Assembly: GCA_902780495.1 (NCBI GenBank)
Contig: CACZFM010000009.1
Location: 1-64,000 of the forward strand
DNA: 64,000 nt
From: an uncultured Bacteroidales bacterium
GTDB lineage: Bacteria > Bacteroidota > Bacteroidia > Bacteroidales > Paludibacteraceae
Direction of reading: 5' to 3'
Made by a program: the position numbers and the translations under genes. Of the stretch, positions 1 through 7,119 are shown piece after piece. Positions within the stretch are counted from its first letter, which is position 1. Every line of letters starts with the position of its first letter. Under the pieces are notes generated by a model. The model worked only from the letters and a program-made list of their open reading frames with translations, made no database searches and was not told the DNA's origin.

Positions 1-813
1 GTCTTTGTGTTTGTTGTACAGCAAACCCCATTCAACACCTTTCATCTCTTTCTTGTATTTGCGCCCGAAGAGTTTGTCCACCCAATGAATGACATCCTGG
101 AAATACTGCCACAGTTCATCGGCATCGGTATCATGCTGATGCTTTGCCATGTATTGTTCGACCGTCAAACCCTGGGCATCGCCAATCCATTCGAGAGCAG
201 ACTCAAAATAATCCTGCCGGATAGGTGTGCCGGACATAAAGTCAGAGGCTATCTTATATGCCACGCAACCTGTCTTGGAGAAACGGCGTTTGGCTTGAGT
301 CACCCAACTACCGGAGTAGATGGCATTGCGGATTTCCTGATGCGTCAGTTTCTCACCTGCGATATTGATGGTCTGGAACCATTTGAGTTTCTCGTCATCC
401 GTTCCCTCACAGATATAGACTTGCAGTTTATAATCAAGGATACGATTTTGCTGTTCGGCGGTCATATTATTAAATCCTAACAGGTTGCCGTCAAAATTCA
501 TCATATATTCGCCTGCGATGAACGAACAAATAGAGATAGTGCGTTGCTGTCCGTCAAGAACTTCGTATTCCAAATCGCTGTTAGTGTGAGAATCGGGGTT
601 TTTGACCCAATACATAACGTTGAGCGGGAAGTTCTGCCACACTGTTTCCATGACGGCATTCCGTTTTTTCTCGTCATAGACAAATTCGCGTTGATACTTT
701 GGACGGATATTCAGCCGGCCGTTGTAACCGGTGATACCTTCCTCTTGAATGCTTAAATCTTCATAACTCGCGCAGAGTTCGCGGATTGTGATTTCGTGTA
801 AATCTATTTTCAT
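1..813 (-). CDS. DUF262 (GmrSD N-terminal-like) protein, 3' end beyond the window
   Basis: 271 codons are open from an ATG at 813 to the left edge, so the C-terminus is missing. The translation has the DUF262 hallmark: an N-terminal RPKYQREFVYDEKKR segment followed by VLDGQQR at about residues 86-92. DUF262 belongs to the ParB/sulfiredoxin-like nucleotide-binding fold and is the N-terminal domain of restriction proteins such as GmrS/GmrSD, BrxU and SspE. The start lies 7 bp after the stop of the upstream adenine methyltransferase, so the two are almost certainly one operon. Whether an HNH/DUF1524 nuclease domain follows cannot be seen. Family call is secure; a role in DNA restriction is inferred from family and partner. 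Confidence 0.85.
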   Translation of the reverse strand, partial: MKIDLHEITIRELCASYEDLSIQEEGITGYNGRLNIRPKYQREFVYDEKKRNAVMETVWQNFPLNVMYWVKNPDSHTNSDLEYEVLDGQQRTISICSFIAGEYMMNFDGNLLGFNNMTAEQQNRILDYKLQVYICEGTDDEKLKWFQTINIAGEKLTHQEIRNAIYSGSWVTQAKRRFSKTGCVAYKIASDFMSGTPIRQDYFESALEWIGDAQGLTVEQYMAKHQHDTDADELWQYFQDVIHWVDKLFGRKYKKEMKGVEWGLLYNKHKD

Positions 814-820
814 GGCTGTA

Positions 821-1843
821 TTATTTTTTGCGACGGATGAGGATGCGGGCATATTTTTTCTCACCATTTATATATGGGTACCCCAAATTATATTCATCAA
901 CTTTCGTTGTTGTCATTGCTGCAACTATTTCAAATTGGTCGGGGTTGTATTTGTCCAAAAAAGTAATCGGCACTCCCATTATACCATCATAGTCACAAGG
1001 AATATCTGTGTATGTATTCACATTGATTGCATCGTAATTGTCGTACTTGGGGTAATCCTCCGAAGTATAATGTTTATATAAAATCAAGTCCTCGTTATGC
1101 TTTGCAACGGGTAAGTTTGTAAACCAGCAAGAAGTGGAAACTCGTGCTATCTTTTTGCCGTTTTCCATATGATGGAATTTTTCAAATGTGTCCGGTACTT
1201 GAAAGAACATCCCTACATTGAAATTCGTGTATCCTGTACGGATTTTATCTTCTTGGAACATTTTGAATGTTTCTTTATATGTAAGTGCGTTTGTATTGCC
1301 TATTATAATAAATTGTTTTCCATATTTATCTAATAACGCCAGATACTCACGGAACAAAGAGAAGGGTGGATTTGTTACGACAATGTCGGCTTCTTCCAAT
1401 AATTCCTTGCACTCCGGACTATCAAATGAGCCATTTCCTTTTAGTATAGAAATCACATTTTTGTCATTTTGCATCAGATATTTAACATCCGCAAGATTGA
1501 TAGCGCCATCGCTATTGTAATCCGCCACTTCGGTAATTTCCATCTTATAGGCAATCTTTTTCGGGTCATCGACAGTATCCCCGAAATCTATGAGTAATTC
1601 ATCACCGGAAACAGGCGAGCCGTTATAGCAAGTCGCGATGAGTTTCTTGAGGCCCAGTGCGTTGAAATTGAGGGCAAAGTATTTGAAGAAATTGCTCTCG
1701 TAGGGATCATCACAATTACAGAAAACTACCTTGTCTTTGAAATAAGGCTTGTAGTACTTGAGTTCTTTGGCAATGTCGTCTAATTGCGTGTAAAACTCAT
1801 CTTTCTTTGCTTTTTGCGCGGCTGCTAAATCTGCTTTTGCCAT
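821..1843 (-). CDS. Adenine-specific DNA methyltransferase, EcoRI family
   Basis: 340 aa. The protein has the catalytic motif IV of N6-adenine methyltransferases (VVTNPPFSLFREY, NPPF at residues 158-161) and the N-terminal signature of the M.EcoRI family (KKDEFYTQLDDIAKEL, then VVFCNCDDPYESNFFKYF). It should transfer a methyl group from S-adenosylmethionine to adenine in a short DNA site. Residues 108-119 read DYNSDGAINLAD, an EF-hand or dockerin-like calcium loop inside the fold. No EcoRI-type endonuclease is adjacent; the next gene is a DUF262 protein 7 bp away. The ATG at 1843 is immediately preceded in the mRNA by a 9-bp hairpin, and the nearest promoter lies about 380 nt upstream. The region is more AT-rich than the envelope genes that follow, which would fit an acquired module. 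Confidence 0.9.
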   Translation of the reverse strand: MAKADLAAAQKAKKDEFYTQLDDIAKELKYYKPYFKDKVVFCNCDDPYESNFFKYFALNFNALGLKKLIATCYNGSPVSGDELLIDFGDTVDDPKKIAYKMEITEVADYNSDGAINLADVKYLMQNDKNVISILKGNGSFDSPECKELLEEADIVVTNPPFSLFREYLALLDKYGKQFIIIGNTNALTYKETFKMFQEDKIRTGYTNFNVGMFFQVPDTFEKFHHMENGKKIARVSTSCWFTNLPVAKHNEDLILYKHYTSEDYPKYDNYDAINVNTYTDIPCDYDGIMGVPITFLDKYNPDQFEIVAAMTTTKVDEYNLGYPYINGEKKYARILIRRKK

Positions 1844-1844
1844 A

Positions 1845-1874
1845 GATTAGTAGTTTTGTGCATTTCTACTAATC
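1845..1874 (-). promoter_or_regulatory. Hairpin abutting the methyltransferase start codon
   Basis: GATTAGTAG (1845-1853) and CTACTAATC (1866-1874) form a perfect 9-bp stem with a 12-nt loop. In the minus-strand mRNA the stem ends one nucleotide before the ATG at 1843. It would cover the ribosome landing zone, so it could restrict translation of the methyltransferase, or act as a protein-binding site. The structure is seen in the sequence; the regulatory role is inference. Confidence 0.5.
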
Positions 1875-2232
1875 CGACAACGATAAGAAAGTGAGTTCCT
1901 TATCGCGTACCAAGGCAACCCGGCAAGGAGACCTTCTCACATCACAAGAAACTCACAAAAAGTGTAAAGCATCTATTAATGATGTGATGAGGTGTCCTAT
2001 ACACGGAAACCTTTACTCTTATTCGTTGTTTATCTCCTTAAAACTTTGCCGGGTTTTCGGTAAACGCGAAATAATAGTAATGCTATATTTATATTCATTT
2101 GGCGCACGCTTGCGCTCTGTCCTCCTGTTTAACGTCAGTGAGTGACGCTCCGCTTTTTACACTGTTGAGCCCAGTGCCCTCAGGTTTAACGTCCGTGAGA
2201 GAGGGACGAGAGGTTTCAAACGTTTCAGGCTG

Positions 2233-2264
2233 CAAAGGTAGTGCATTTTTTTGATATATGCAAA
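2233..2264 (-). promoter_or_regulatory. Bacteroidetes-type promoter for the methyltransferase/DUF262 operon
   Basis: On the minus strand there is a TTTG -33 box (complement of 2261-2264), a 20-bp spacer and a -7 box TACCTTTG (complement of 2233-2240). This matches the Bacteroides sigma-ABfr consensus. Transcription would start near 2226, giving a leader of about 380 nt, far longer than the leaders predicted elsewhere in this window. Confidence 0.75.
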
Positions 2265-2292
2265 TAAATCCGCATTTTTTTGCGGATTTATT
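2263..2292. repeat. 12-bp perfect palindrome with 6-nt loop next to the -33 box
   Basis: AATAAATCCGCA (2263-2274) and its reverse complement (2281-2292) are separated by TTTTTT. The palindrome overlaps the last two bases of the -33 box of the methyltransferase promoter. It could be an operator, or a terminator remnant for the upstream lipoprotein transcript. No clear T-tract follows on the minus strand. Confidence 0.6.
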
Positions 2293-2356
2293 GTTGAACT
2301 AGTGAGACTATTGTTCTAGTTTGAATAGTCGGACTATTGTTTCCGGCCTTTGGCAG

Positions 2357-2410
2357 GCTTTCCTCTGCTTTTCGTTGGCTTAATAACCTACTAATAACCC
2401 AATAATCACC
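2357..2410 (-). repeat. Dispersed 54-bp repeat, copy 1
   Basis: These 54 bases are identical to 56047-56100. Both copies lie a few tens of bases downstream of a minus-strand stop codon and upstream of the next minus-strand promoter. The right part (from 2381) consists of 11-bp units of the type TAATAACCCAA. No coding potential is evident. Confidence 0.9.
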
Positions 2411-2413
2411 GGT

Positions 2414-2448
2414 AAGAGTCAAGAGTTAAGAGCTAAGAGTCAAGAGTG
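2414..2448. repeat. Five 7-bp tandem repeats abutting a stop codon
   Basis: Units AAGAGTC, AAGAGTT, AAGAGCT, AAGAGTC and AAGAGTG run without gaps. The array ends exactly where the stop codon of the minus-strand lipoprotein gene begins (2449-2451). Confidence 0.9.
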
Positions 2449-2919
2449 CTATTCGGTGGTGATGGCGCCTTGATAGGTGCAAGCGATGCCACCAAAAGAA
2501 CAAGAAAGAGCCAGTTCGTCCGGTGTGACAGTACCTTGCAAATCCGTTACCGTATATTTAGAGACCGGAGCATTACGCACCATTGGTACAATGTTATTCC
2601 CCGCAAAAGTAATCTGTTCTTCCGTCCGAATATACGAGACATCGGGAATCACCAAACTAATCGTCACCGGCATCCGAGAAGAAAAGGATACATCGTAAAG
2701 ATAAATATCCATCACATTCCCTTCTTTCAATTTGGCTTCCGCGCGCACATCGTCCATCGTAAACTCCTGACTTGGCACCGAAACAAGGCCATAAGCCGTA
2801 AAGTCCGTTACTTCCTCAAAAGGTGTCTGATTCGGCATTTCAGGGTCATCGTTTTTGCTTTTTTCGCAGGCTACAAACAGTAGCGCCATTGCGACGAGAG
2901 ATAAAATCTTTTTTGTCAT
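2449..2919 (-). CDS. Calycin-like domain lipoprotein
   Basis: 156 aa. The N-terminus is a lipoprotein signal (MTKKILSLVAMALLFVAC, lipobox FVAC), so the mature protein begins at Cys18 and should be anchored in the outer membrane. The remaining part is beta-rich and resembles the small calycin-like proteins of Bacteroidales that form a lipid- or ligand-binding beta-barrel; this assignment is by overall pattern, not by a catalytic motif. The gene starts 12 bp after the stop of the TonB-dependent receptor, so they form one operon and the protein is probably the receptor's surface partner. The ligand is unknown. Confidence 0.65.
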   Translation of the reverse strand: MTKKILSLVAMALLFVACEKSKNDDPEMPNQTPFEEVTDFTAYGLVSVPSQEFTMDDVRAEAKLKEGNVMDIYLYDVSFSSRMPVTISLVIPDVSYIRTEEQITFAGNNIVPMVRNAPVSKYTVTDLQGTVTPDELALSCSFGGIACTYQGAITTE

Positions 2920-2931
2920 AGTGTTAGAAAT

Positions 2932-5178
2932 TTATATGTTAATATGTATGGTTGCACCCCATTCACGCGGTCTCCCCCGCTGCAAGAAATCATTGTCCAT
3001 CGACCGGAAATAAAAGACATCGTACTTCGTAGCAGTGAGGTTCCGCCCCCACAACTGCAGTTGGACATAGTTCCAATCCAAGGTGAGAGTAGCCGCCAAC
3101 AGTCCATAGAAAGGCTGCCAACAATCGTTCTGTTCTTTCCAATAGATGCGCCCGATGCCCTCTCCTTTGAGCGATAAAGAGATAGTATTCAGCGCCTTGT
3201 GTCCGACCGAATATCCCGCCATGACAAGTCCATGCGCAGTATGTTGCGGTGCATACGGGATGAACTTGCCTGCATAATCCCCTATCCCATCGTTGAAATC
3301 AATGAAGCGGGCATCCGTGAAGCCATACGAGAGATTCAACAGTCCGAACCAACGACTACAAGTCCATCGGTATTGCAACGCCACTTCCGTACCCCACGAA
3401 CGGGCACGCGCCGCATTGGCCATCATGCGCCCCGTGGTTTTGCCATTGGGGAAAACGGTCACTTGCTTGTCCTCGCAAAGGATATAGAAAGCATCCAAGT
3501 CTATTTTCAGCCCGTCAACCGGCGTGAAATGTGCGCCAAGTTCAAAAGTCCAATCCGTTTCAGGGCGATACTTGGTGATAGCGACATCCGAAAAACGCGC
3601 ATCTGTCATCTTGAGATGCATACCCATATCGGCAGCAAGATTATTCATCACCTGATTCTGCGTAATAGTACTGAATATCTGCGGGTTATATCCACCTGCC
3701 CTATAACCTTTCGCCGCATAAGCATAGAAAGTCGCCCACCATGTGTTGTAAGACACGGCAAGACGCGGCAAGACCTGAAAATAGTTGGCACTCTGCACAC
3801 CCCGCATCTCCGTATGTAAGGCCTGATAATCAGTCATCAGCATGGTAAATCGATAAGAGATATCCGCTGTACTAAGGTAACGCATACGCGTGTGCTCAAT
3901 ATCTAGACGCACGCCCGCATTGATATGCCAATTGCCCAATCGGAAATGGCTTTGATGATACACCGCTGCACCGGCATTGAAGAACGCAAAATCGCTATAG
4001 ATGGGCAGTGAGGCATTGCTTATCTCAATAGAATCAGACGGGAAAACAGTCTGAATACCACGGTTGGCGTTGGCAAGGATAAGCGTTTCAATGCCTTCAC
4101 GCATAAAAGTGACCGGTGCTTGCATGGTGTTGGACTTGCAGAAGCCGTTCAGCCCCACCGTCCATTCATACCACTTGCAAGGTTTGGGCGCATACAGCAA
4201 GGCATCCAGTGAAGCCGAATGCTGATGCTGCTTCTGATTCAAAGTGAAGATATCCGCACGCGTGTAATCCTGATCCATGCGCATATCATCACGCATAAAC
4301 TGATAACTGCCGCTGAGCAGAAGGCGGTAGCCATCATGCTTGTATTCGGCACGAATGGACGGCATCAGCACCAAACGCCCATATTCGGACGGGCGATTAA
4401 AGTCAATACGCCCCGTTTCCGCGTCGGCATAGGGGAACGCCCCCTGCTCCAACCAATCAAAAGAGACAGTCCCCGTCAAGCGCCATTCGTCCGTAGGACG
4501 ACTATCCAGCACCAAACGTCCACCCGCCTGCTGCCCACGGTCAATTCTTTTGCCATCAAAAGCATTCGTGTAAAAGCCATCCGTACGATGGTAACGCACA
4601 GCCAGTCCCCAACCGAAAGAACGTGTCTCCGGCCGATAGACAGACGCCTGCGCCTGCACATCATTGGCCGTGCCGTAGCCCACCATACCGCGGATGAGTT
4701 GGGAAGTGAAGTCCAGAGGTTGGAAGGTGCGTATCTCCATAACGCCTCCCGGCGAATTACGTCCGTACATACTGCCCTGCGGCCCACGCAACAACTCAAT
4801 ACGCTTGACATCCTGCATCGTATGGTCGTACATATTCTTATCCAGCAGCGGCACACCGTCAATCACCATCGTTAAGACAGGGTCGTTGATACGACTTCCG
4901 AGACCGCGGATATAGATACTGCTTGTCATTGCAGCGCCATAGTCCGGCATGTGGACGTTCGGAACCAATGAAGCAAGGTCTTTGGGTGCCTGGATTTGCG
5001 CAACATCCATAAGATGTGCATCAACCACACTCACTTGCATCTGCTGATGGGTGAGAGGTTCGGCAATACGCGACACCGATACTTCCACATCCGGCAAAAG
5101 CACCGTATCTGCCACCTCCGCAACAGTAGGCAGTGAGGTGCAGAACAAGAACCATATAAATACTACCTTTATCCGCAT
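2932..5178 (-). CDS. TonB-dependent outer-membrane receptor
   Basis: 748 aa. A signal peptide (first ~20 residues) is followed by a plug domain with typical motifs: APKDLASLVPNVHMPDYG, SIYIRGLGSRINDPVLTMVIDG, and IELLRGPQGSMYGRNSPGG at about residues 130-148. A 22-strand barrel-like region ends in ...ATIHINI. The size and the absence of a SusC-type carboxypeptidase-regulatory extension suggest a siderophore, cobalamin, haem or similar receptor, not a SusC glycan importer. It works in the outer membrane with TonB/ExbBD, which are not in the window. It has its own promoter (5197-5227) and is followed by a calycin-like lipoprotein. Substrate cannot be assigned. Confidence 0.9.
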   Translation of the reverse strand: MRIKVVFIWFLFCTSLPTVAEVADTVLLPDVEVSVSRIAEPLTHQQMQVSVVDAHLMDVAQIQAPKDLASLVPNVHMPDYGAAMTSSIYIRGLGSRINDPVLTMVIDGVPLLDKNMYDHTMQDVKRIELLRGPQGSMYGRNSPGGVMEIRTFQPLDFTSQLIRGMVGYGTANDVQAQASVYRPETRSFGWGLAVRYHRTDGFYTNAFDGKRIDRGQQAGGRLVLDSRPTDEWRLTGTVSFDWLEQGAFPYADAETGRIDFNRPSEYGRLVLMPSIRAEYKHDGYRLLLSGSYQFMRDDMRMDQDYTRADIFTLNQKQHQHSASLDALLYAPKPCKWYEWTVGLNGFCKSNTMQAPVTFMREGIETLILANANRGIQTVFPSDSIEISNASLPIYSDFAFFNAGAAVYHQSHFRLGNWHINAGVRLDIEHTRMRYLSTADISYRFTMLMTDYQALHTEMRGVQSANYFQVLPRLAVSYNTWWATFYAYAAKGYRAGGYNPQIFSTITQNQVMNNLAADMGMHLKMTDARFSDVAITKYRPETDWTFELGAHFTPVDGLKIDLDAFYILCEDKQVTVFPNGKTTGRMMANAARARSWGTEVALQYRWTCSRWFGLLNLSYGFTDARFIDFNDGIGDYAGKFIPYAPQHTAHGLVMAGYSVGHKALNTISLSLKGEGIGRIYWKEQNDCWQPFYGLLAATLTLDWNYVQLQLWGRNLTATKYDVFYFRSMDNDFLQRGRPREWGATIHINI

Positions 5179-5196
5179 TCTGTTTCAAAAACGCGA

Positions 5197-5227
5197 CAAA
5201 GGTAGTATAATTTATTGAAAAAACAAT
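5197..5227 (-). promoter_or_regulatory. Promoter of the TonB-dependent receptor operon
   Basis: Minus-strand -7 box TACCTTTG (complement of 5197-5204) has a TTG -33 core (complement of 5224-5226) 19 bp upstream. The receptor ATG at 5178 implies a very short leader of roughly 12 nt. Confidence 0.65.
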
Positions 5228-5241
5228 TAAGAATTTCTTAA
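5227..5241 (-). terminator. Weak AT-rich hairpin after the Wzi-like gene
   Basis: TTAAGAA and TTCTTAA form a small inverted repeat. On the minus strand it is followed by TTGTTTTTT, so it resembles a weak intrinsic terminator for the operon ending at 5272. The site also touches the -33 box of the next promoter. Confidence 0.35.
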
Positions 5242-5271
5242 GATACCCCAAAATCCCAACAAATAGGGATA

Positions 5272-7092
5272 TCAGAAACCGAAAGAGAACCCGATACGTG
5301 CCGAGAGATTCTCGCCCTGATAGAAACGAGGGCAGAAGCGGTCGAGATAATCCTGCGCCTTGCCCGTGATTTCACTGGTGCATGTCTGAGTAAGATTGTC
5401 ATGACCGGTGGCCTTGTTGTAAAGCAGTTGCGCCGTAAGATACATGTGCGGATGCACTTCGTATGTAAAATCGAGCGACAACTGTTGATTGGTAAATACC
5501 GCTTTGTCAAAAGGCTTCTGCGAAATAGCATTGGAAATATCACGACGGAGATACAGATAAGGATTGTACTTGGTGTCGTGCGTATAACTCAAACCAAGCC
5601 ACATACCACGGAGCGGACGATAACTGAGTTCGACAAAAATACTCTGTGCATTATCCCCCATATAGTGCCCCATCGGATAACCATTGGAGGTGTATTCGAT
5701 GACATCAATGGAATGCGTGTAACAAGCAATATAGGAACGCATGAACTCACCTTTCAATCCTAGCCCGCGCACAGGCCAACCGGTCCAGTCAAATCCGACC
5801 AGATAAGAGACAGGGTTTTTCTCCTTGGAAGAAGGTTTGGCGCGTTCCCACTTGACTTCGTCAATAAAGCAAGAACCATACAACTTGAGGTGGTCAACAG
5901 GCCTTGCAGTAAGGGTGAAATAGACCTGCGAATTCTGGTTCTCGGAACTGGCGCCTTTGGTCAGAAGGTGGTCAAGCGACTTGTAAAACGCAATGGGAAT
6001 GAAATATGCCGCCTGCGGATTCTGCTCCGCATAGACAATAGAATTACCGAGAGAGAAATGCACCCACTTGCAGGGCATGAAGGTAAGCATATTCGCCGCC
6101 ATATACTTGCTGCGCTGGCGCGGTTGGCGCGTGGTAATAATCTGTGAACGCGTTTCAATATCCACGGTCTGCTCCACATAATAATCTTCCTCATTCAACA
6201 CGTTGGACACAAGCCAAGCATGAAAATAATCGAACTGCAGCCACCAGACCGGCGTAAGCTGTAACGCCAATTGGGGAACAGCCGGATTACGGCCCGACAA
6301 GATATTGGAACTGTGATAGGCATCGCCCCAACGGATTTCCTCACGCATAAGGGAAACGGAGCCCCACCAAGTGTATAACGAAATACCGCCTTTCGAGTCC
6401 GAGAAATCGCCTCCGTATTCCGCCTCCTTGTATTGCACACCAGGGATGGTGTTCAGTGCAGGTTGCGCTTGCGAAGCACCATACTGCAATCGCGCCCCAT
6501 GCATCTTCGCAGTATTACCCGGGTAATATTTATTGCTCAATGCCCACTTGCCATTATAGGACTGGTCGCGCAACGAACCCCAGATGGAGAGATGGTGCGC
6601 AATATCCATCTGCAGTTCCGCTCCATACCAACGCTTGAAGATAGCCCCCTTCTTGGAAGCATAGACATCCATACCGAGAAGAGGCCGCACCTGCATCTTG
6701 AACAATTTGTTCTTGGTCATGTACGAGAACTGCGGGTCAGCAAGTGACAAATTATAGGTGCGATGGTCGGTGTACTGCACATAACGGCTGCACATTGTGT
6801 CGCGCTCCAATGCATATTCGTCCAAATAGAAACGAAGGTCCTCCCGCTGACGATTGTTCAGGAGCGAGTCTTTCTCCCCCGCCCTAACCAACATGGCCGC
6901 TACCTGACGACGCGTGTACGGGCGTACCGCTTCGTCCAACTGAATGATACCATCGGTGGCCAATTCGTCCAAGAAATCATAGATACGGGTATATGCCAAC
7001 GGCACAGGAACATTCTGTGCGGCAAGGCGCACACTTCCCCCTATACACATTAAGCACAGGGAAAGGACGATAAAACGGCAGGAACGCATCAT
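5272..7092 (-). CDS. Wzi-like capsule assembly outer-membrane beta-barrel
   Basis: 606 aa with a signal peptide (residues 1-25, ending VRLAAQ). An N-terminal alpha-helical segment (PLAYTRIYDFLDELATDG, then RRQVAAMLVRAGEKD) resembles an SLH-like helical domain. The rest alternates aromatic beta-strands and ends in a terminal strand ARIGFSFGF, typical of outer-membrane barrels. This matches the Bacteroidales branch of the capsule assembly Wzi family, where E. coli Wzi is a surface lectin that helps organise capsule polysaccharide. It is the last gene of a minus-strand operon, 27 bp after ompH. Family fit is good; the exact glycan is unknown. Confidence 0.75.
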   Translation of the reverse strand: MMRSCRFIVLSLCLMCIGGSVRLAAQNVPVPLAYTRIYDFLDELATDGIIQLDEAVRPYTRRQVAAMLVRAGEKDSLLNNRQREDLRFYLDEYALERDTMCSRYVQYTDHRTYNLSLADPQFSYMTKNKLFKMQVRPLLGMDVYASKKGAIFKRWYGAELQMDIAHHLSIWGSLRDQSYNGKWALSNKYYPGNTAKMHGARLQYGASQAQPALNTIPGVQYKEAEYGGDFSDSKGGISLYTWWGSVSLMREEIRWGDAYHSSNILSGRNPAVPQLALQLTPVWWLQFDYFHAWLVSNVLNEEDYYVEQTVDIETRSQIITTRQPRQRSKYMAANMLTFMPCKWVHFSLGNSIVYAEQNPQAAYFIPIAFYKSLDHLLTKGASSENQNSQVYFTLTARPVDHLKLYGSCFIDEVKWERAKPSSKEKNPVSYLVGFDWTGWPVRGLGLKGEFMRSYIACYTHSIDVIEYTSNGYPMGHYMGDNAQSIFVELSYRPLRGMWLGLSYTHDTKYNPYLYLRRDISNAISQKPFDKAVFTNQQLSLDFTYEVHPHMYLTAQLLYNKATGHDNLTQTCTSEITGKAQDYLDRFCPRFYQGENLSARIGFSFGF

Positions 7093-7119
7093 GCAAGGAA
7101 AATAACGGAGGGACAGATA

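Larger units (their letters stand above)
1844..2448. other. 605-bp region without a credible gene: structured leader, palindrome and repeats
   Basis: No convincing coding sequence; an 84-codon frame at 1891-2145 (plus) has no recognisable family features. From the minus-strand promoter (2233-2264) to the methyltransferase start there are about 380 nt with many inverted repeats: 2190-2194/2204-2208, 2133-2137/2143-2147, 2102-2106/2111-2115, a long-range 10-bp pair 1917-1926/2046-2055, 1881-1887/1899-1905, and 1845-1853/1866-1874. Two of them carry the direct repeat GTTTAACGTCnGTGAG (2127-2142 and 2184-2199). Upstream of the promoter are a 12-bp palindrome, a 10-bp direct repeat (2306-2315, 2332-2341), one copy of a 54-bp dispersed repeat and a 7-bp tandem array. 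Confidence 0.6.

Noticed and set aside
1891..2145. 84-codon plus-strand open frame in the leader region
   Set aside because: No family features, no promoter on that strand, and it covers several inverted repeats of the methyltransferase leader.
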